NCBI RefSeq assembly: GCF_023757625.1
Contig: NZ_JALGBZ010000004.1
Location: forward strand, 310,001-374,000
From: Halomonas sp. S3-1-1
GTDB taxonomy: Bacteria > Pseudomonadota > Gammaproteobacteria > Pseudomonadales > Halomonadaceae
Length of the DNA: 64,000 nt
Reading direction: 5' to 3'
The translations under genes were made by a program, and so were the position numbers. Below the pieces are notes generated by a model. The model did not search any database, was not told where the DNA came from, and was given only the letters and a program-made list of their open reading frames with translations. Positions 60,317-64,000 of the stretch are shown in pieces; position 1 is the first letter of the stretch; the number at the start of each line of letters is the position of its first letter.

Positions 60317-61288
60317 ATGAAAGCAGAAAAAAACCGACTTCAATCGCTCTCGAGAGCGCTGGACGTGCTTGAACTGGTCGAAAGCGCCGATCAGCCGGTG
60401 TCGCTGACCGATATCGCCAAGGCGCTCGATGAAGCCACACCCATCGTCTTTCGCGCGCTGGAAACCCTTGAAGCACGTGGCTACGTGCACAGGCGCCCCA
60501 ACGATAAACGTTACCTGCGTCTGGCGCCCTCGTCGGGCCATAGCGCCATACGCCGCTCCATTGCGCTAATGCGCGCGCTAGCCTCGACGGACAACCGGGG
60601 GTCGGGAACGCCGTGGCTTGCTACTCAAACCGGGCTCGAACCCCAGTTGGTCGACGAGCTTTTGGCCACGCTCGTCGAAGAGAACATGGTCGAGGCGCTG
60701 CCCAACGGTACCGAGTGGCGCCTGGCCTACTCGCTGCTCGAACTGAGCCGGCCGCTGCTCAACGGCAACGAGCTTGCCCGTATCGTTGGGCCTGCCATGC
60801 AGCGCCTGCACGCCGATACCAGCGAGACCGTGTCGCTTTTCAATCTGGCCGGTCACCACCAGGTGCTTTCGGCGGTTCTGCCAAGCCCCCACCCACTGCG
60901 CTACGTGCTCGATATTGGAAGCTCGTTTCCACTTCATCTGGGCGCGGCCGGCAAGGCGGCGCTCGCCGGTATGGAGAGCCCTGAGGTGGAGGCGCTGCTG
61001 GCGCGCGATGACCTTGTCAGACTGACCGACTACGTGCCCGATAGGGACCGGCTTCGCGACGAGCTCGCTGCCACGCGCCAGCGCGGATACGCACTCTCCT
61101 TCGGCGAGCGCGTCGAGGGTGCAACGGCAGTGGCCGCGGGCGTGCGCGACGCCTCGGGCAGAATGCGCGCGGTGCTCAGCTTGATGATGCCCTCTTCCCG
61201 GGCGCCTGCGGACAAGGCCCACGCGCTCGGCGAGCGTCTGGTCAGAGAGGTTGACGCCATTTACATACCGCCGCTTGCATTCGAGTGA
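60317..61288 (+). CDS. IclR-family transcriptional regulator, enlarged
   Basis: 323 residues, longer than the usual 250-280. Standard N-terminal winged helix (residues about 6-65, LQSLSRALDVLELVESADQP, VSLTDIAKALDEATPIVFRA). Residues 78-150 look like a second winged helix (IRRSIALMRALASTD, QTGLEPQLVDELLATLVEEN). The IclR effector domain follows (SLFNLAGHHQVLSAV, FPLHLGAAGKAALAGM, GYALSFGERVEGATAVAAGV). Upstream of an acyl-CoA dehydrogenase and acyl-CoA synthetase operon, which it probably controls. Confidence 0.85.
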   Translation: MKAEKNRLQSLSRALDVLELVESADQPVSLTDIAKALDEATPIVFRALETLEARGYVHRRPNDKRYLRLAPSSGHSAIRRSIALMRALASTDNRGSGTPWLATQTGLEPQLVDELLATLVEENMVEALPNGTEWRLAYSLLELSRPLLNGNELARIVGPAMQRLHADTSETVSLFNLAGHHQVLSAVLPSPHPLRYVLDIGSSFPLHLGAAGKAALAGMESPEVEALLARDDLVRLTDYVPDRDRLRDELAATRQRGYALSFGERVEGATAVAAGVRDASGRMRAVLSLMMPSSRAPADKAHALGERLVREVDAIYIPPLAFE

Positions 61289-61334
61289 TGCCGCAAGCGG
61301 TTTGTATCGCACAACAATCACAAGGAGAGACTTG

Positions 61335-62489
61335 ATGATACGCGACCAGCAACGCCTGGATGCCCTACTGGCGGACGTTCGCCGCTGGGTGAGAGAGGTA
61401 GCCATTCCAAGGGAAGCAGAGGTCGAAGAGCTCGACCGAGTGCCGGACGATCTGGTCAAAGAGATGCGTGAGCGCGGCTTCTTTGGCTGGAGCATTCCCG
61501 AAGAGTTCGGCGGTTTGGGGCTCACCACCGAAGAACTAGTGCGTGGCGCACTTGAACTCTCGCAGTGTTCGACCGCCTTTCGCGCGCGGGTGGGCACCAA
61601 CACTGGCATAGGCTCCGAGGCGCTGGTCGCGGATGGCACCGAGGAGCAGAAAAAGCGCTATCTGCCCAAACTCGCCTCGGGAGAGATGACGGGCAGCTTC
61701 GCGCTCACCGAGCCCGAGGCAGGCTCCGATGCCACGGCGCTTACCACTTCGGCGGTGCGCGAAGGCGATCAGTACCGGCTTAACGGTCAGAAGTGCTATA
61801 TCACCAACGGCCCGATCGCCGATTTGTTCACGGTATTGGCGCGTACCGATCCAAACGACCTGTCCAGTCGCGGCATCAGCGCCTTTCTGGTCGAGCGCGA
61901 CACACCCGGGCTGACCACGGGCAAGCCTTACAAAATGATGGGACAGTCCGGCTCGCCGGTATCGGAAATCCATTTCAATGATTGTTTGGTGCCTGCGGCA
62001 AATCTGATTGGTGGGCAGGAAGGCGTCGGTTTCAAGACGGCGATGAAGGTCCTCAACAAGCAGCGACTTCACTTGGCGGCGCTATGCACGGGCCCGGCCA
62101 TTCGCATGCTTGACGAGGCCACGCGTTTTGCACGAAAGCGCCAGCAGTTCGGCCGTGCGGTCGCTGATTTCCAGCTCGTGCAGGCACTGATTGCCGATTG
62201 CCAGACAGAAATTCACGCCGCGCGCGCCTTGATCCTGCAGACCGCCCGAGAGCGTGATGCCGGTGAGGACGTCAAGATGACCGCCTCGATGTGCAAGTAC
62301 TTCGCCTCTGAAATGTGTGGCCGGGTCGCCGATCGCGCCGTGCAGATATTCGGGGGCGCCGGCTACGTCGCGGACTACAGCTGCATCGAGCGGCTCTATC
62401 GCGACGTTCGCCTGTTCCGCCTCTACGAAGGCACCAGCCAGATTCACCAGCTCAATATCGCCCGCCTAACGCTCAAGGAGTCGCCATGA
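61335..62489 (+). CDS. Acyl-CoA dehydrogenase
   Basis: 384 residues from the ATG at 61335 (AAGGAGA). FAD-binding ACAD signatures SFALTEPEAGSDATAL and the C-terminal YEGTSQIHQ with catalytic Glu near residue 365. It removes hydrogens from an acyl-CoA and passes them to ETF. Substrate not readable from the sequence. Overlaps the acyl-CoA synthetase gene by 4 nt, so the two act on the same compound. Confidence 0.9.
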   Translation: MIRDQQRLDALLADVRRWVREVAIPREAEVEELDRVPDDLVKEMRERGFFGWSIPEEFGGLGLTTEELVRGALELSQCSTAFRARVGTNTGIGSEALVADGTEEQKKRYLPKLASGEMTGSFALTEPEAGSDATALTTSAVREGDQYRLNGQKCYITNGPIADLFTVLARTDPNDLSSRGISAFLVERDTPGLTTGKPYKMMGQSGSPVSEIHFNDCLVPAANLIGGQEGVGFKTAMKVLNKQRLHLAALCTGPAIRMLDEATRFARKRQQFGRAVADFQLVQALIADCQTEIHAARALILQTARERDAGEDVKMTASMCKYFASEMCGRVADRAVQIFGGAGYVADYSCIERLYRDVRLFRLYEGTSQIHQLNIARLTLKESP

Positions 62490-64000
62490 GTACGCCTAAC
62501 GATTCGAATACCCCGCCTCGCTCGTTGAAGCGGCTGTTCGAGCCCCGATCCATCGCGGTGGCGGGCGCCTCTACCAACCTGGAGTCGATCGGCGGACAGC
62601 CTATCAAGCACCTGCTCGACGCGGGCTATGCGGGCAATATTTATCCTATCAACCCAAAATACGACCGTGTGGCTGACCTGGTCTGCTATCCGAGCATTGA
62701 TGACCTGCCCGAGGCGCCGGATGTCATTGTCATCGCCGTTGCCGCAAACCGCGCTCTCGATATGATCAAGGCGGCCGGTGAAAAGGGCATCCCCTACGCT
62801 ATCGTGTTCTCATCCGGGTTTGCCGAAACCGGCGATGAGGGCCACGCCGCCCAGGCCGAGCTTCGCAGCGTAGCCCGCGCTGCGGGAATCACACTGATCG
62901 GCCCCAACTGCCAAGGGTTGATGAACATTGCCGAGAACATTCGCATCGGCTTCGGCACCCCCTACTCGCTTGATTATCATAAAGGCGGGGTTTGCATGAG
63001 CTCGCAGTCCGGCGCGTTCGGCAACTCCCTTTTGATGGCGCTCAGCGACGAAGGCATCGGGTTTCGCCACTACATCTCGACCGGCAACGAAGCCCAAACC
63101 ACCTCGCTCGACTGCCTTGAGTATTTCATCGACGACCCGCAAACCCAAGTGGTGACCGGCTATGTCGAAGGCTTCCAGGATGCCTACCGGCTGCGTCAGC
63201 TAGGCCAGAAAGCACTGGCCAGCAACAAGCCCGTAGTACTCTGGAAGGTGGGCAACAGTGACGCCGGTGCCCGCGCTGCCTCGTCACATACGGCGAATCT
63301 GGCCGGCGCCTCTACCTATTACGAAGCGGCGTTTCGCCAGTTCGGCATCGTCAGTGCCAACGATGTCGGCGACATGGCGGACTGCGTGCGGGCACTCCTG
63401 ACCAACAAGCGACCCAAGGGAAACGGCGTAGCGGTGCTCTCCGTCTCGGGCGGTGCCGGCATCGCCATGGCCGACCGTTGCGCCGAACAGGAGCTGACCC
63501 TACCGGACTTCAGCGAGCAAACGCTCGACGAGCTGCGCCCGCTACTCCCGGGCTTTGCGAGCCTTTCGAATCCGATGGACATCACCGCCGGCGTGCTTTC
63601 CGACCCGTCCAGTTTCGCCACCGCGCTGCGGGTAGTGATCAAGGACCCGGCCGTTGACATGCTTGGGCTCTGCCTCGCTGCCCTATCGGGCAAAGTGGCT
63701 ACGCTCATCGCCGAGGAGATCGCCCAGGTCGCTGCGGAGTCCGATGTTCCCATTCTGGTTGCCTGGAACGCGCCAACTGGCACCGCCGATGACGCTTACC
63801 GAATCCTCGAAGACGCCAATATTCCGCGCTATGGCTCGCCGGTTCGCAGCGCCCGGGGCTTTGGTGCCATCTGGCGCTTCACCTCTGCCGCGCTCGCACA
63901 ACACGAAACCGCAAAGGTTCGTCCTCATCAAGCGCCGGACAATGCCAAGCCACTCAACGAATACAGCGCCAAGCAGCTGCTGCAAACCTATGGCCTGCCA
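62486..64000 (+). CDS. ADP-forming acyl-CoA synthetase (acetate-CoA ligase family), partial
   Basis: 505 residues visible; the gene runs off the right edge. CoA-binding domain (IAVAGASTNLESIGGQP, YPINPKYDRVADLVCYP), succinyl-CoA-ligase-like domain with IGPNCQGLMN and the phospho-His motif SSHTANLAGA (His268), then the start of an ATP-grasp domain (LNEYSAKQLLQTYGLP). It joins a carboxylic acid to CoA at the cost of ATP to ADP. With the dehydrogenase it forms an acid-catabolism pair under the IclR-type regulator. Confidence 0.88.
   Translation, partial: MSTPNDSNTPPRSLKRLFEPRSIAVAGASTNLESIGGQPIKHLLDAGYAGNIYPINPKYDRVADLVCYPSIDDLPEAPDVIVIAVAANRALDMIKAAGEKGIPYAIVFSSGFAETGDEGHAAQAELRSVARAAGITLIGPNCQGLMNIAENIRIGFGTPYSLDYHKGGVCMSSQSGAFGNSLLMALSDEGIGFRHYISTGNEAQTTSLDCLEYFIDDPQTQVVTGYVEGFQDAYRLRQLGQKALASNKPVVLWKVGNSDAGARAASSHTANLAGASTYYEAAFRQFGIVSANDVGDMADCVRALLTNKRPKGNGVAVLSVSGGAGIAMADRCAEQELTLPDFSEQTLDELRPLLPGFASLSNPMDITAGVLSDPSSFATALRVVIKDPAVDMLGLCLAALSGKVATLIAEEIAQVAAESDVPILVAWNAPTGTADDAYRILEDANIPRYGSPVRSARGFGAIWRFTSAALAQHETAKVRPHQAPDNAKPLNEYSAKQLLQTYGLP

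Overview
The window holds the right-hand 39.6 kb of a lambda-like temperate siphovirus prophage, joined at a split tRNA-Ser gene to about 24 kb of ordinary chromosome. The chromosomal genes are G+C-rich and gammaproteobacterial: the order gloB-yafS-rnhA-dnaQ is that of enteric bacteria, next to mltD, a full yejABEF-type transporter, rsuA, rarD and prpE. Halomonadaceae (Halomonas and relatives) is my best guess; this is inference from gene content and style, not from a marker gene.

Prophage layout. A leftward early operon (1-1716) carries a Rad52/ERF-type annealing protein and small genes; it runs off the left edge, and no integrase is in view. Between it and the repressor lies a rightward 2-TM membrane gene in the position of lambda sieB (2085-2681). 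The immunity region (2887-4579) has a LexA-type cI (A-G cleavage site plus Ser/Lys dyad), a YdaS-type cro and a CII-like gene, with three 15-bp operators on each side of cI. Rightward early genes (4609-9152) are an O-like initiator with internal origin repeats, a DnaC-type helicase loader, NinB, a PD-(D/E)XK-like protein, an HNH-like protein and RusA. Lysis genes (9355-10750) come before the packaging and head genes (terminase, DUF1073 portal, Mu F-like protein, DUF2213 protease with scaffold, capsid) and the tail genes (connectors, tube, chaperone, tape measure, tip, fibers).

Cargo. The structural operon is interrupted by A+T-richer genes unrelated to virion building: an antisense pair at 10.8-11.6 kb, an orphan at 16.2 kb, an antisense membrane gene at 20.5 kb, and a five-gene block at 22.8-25.8 kb between tail chaperone and tape measure. 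That block holds a Panacea-domain/PemK-like toxin-antitoxin pair, then a translationally coupled trio: a helical-repeat protein, a HEPN protein and a lipoprotein. It is the strongest candidate for an undescribed defence or exclusion system. Near the right end a reverse-strand cassette has a G9 tract in a ribosome-binding site (possible phase variation) beside a secreted EndA-like nuclease. Intrinsic terminators stand directly before most late-gene blocks, which suggests a processive antiterminator.

Chromosome. Right of the junction (39,584-64,000) are two small exported proteins, propionyl-CoA synthetase beside an ArsR regulator, sohB, an SCP2-like protein, the operon yafS-rnhA-dnaQ-nudC diverging from gloB-mltD, a yejABEF-type peptide importer, rsuA with a nitrilase-family amidase, rarD, a chemoreceptor with a C-terminal sensor, and an IclR-type regulator upstream of an acyl-CoA dehydrogenase and an ADP-forming acyl-CoA synthetase cut by the right edge.
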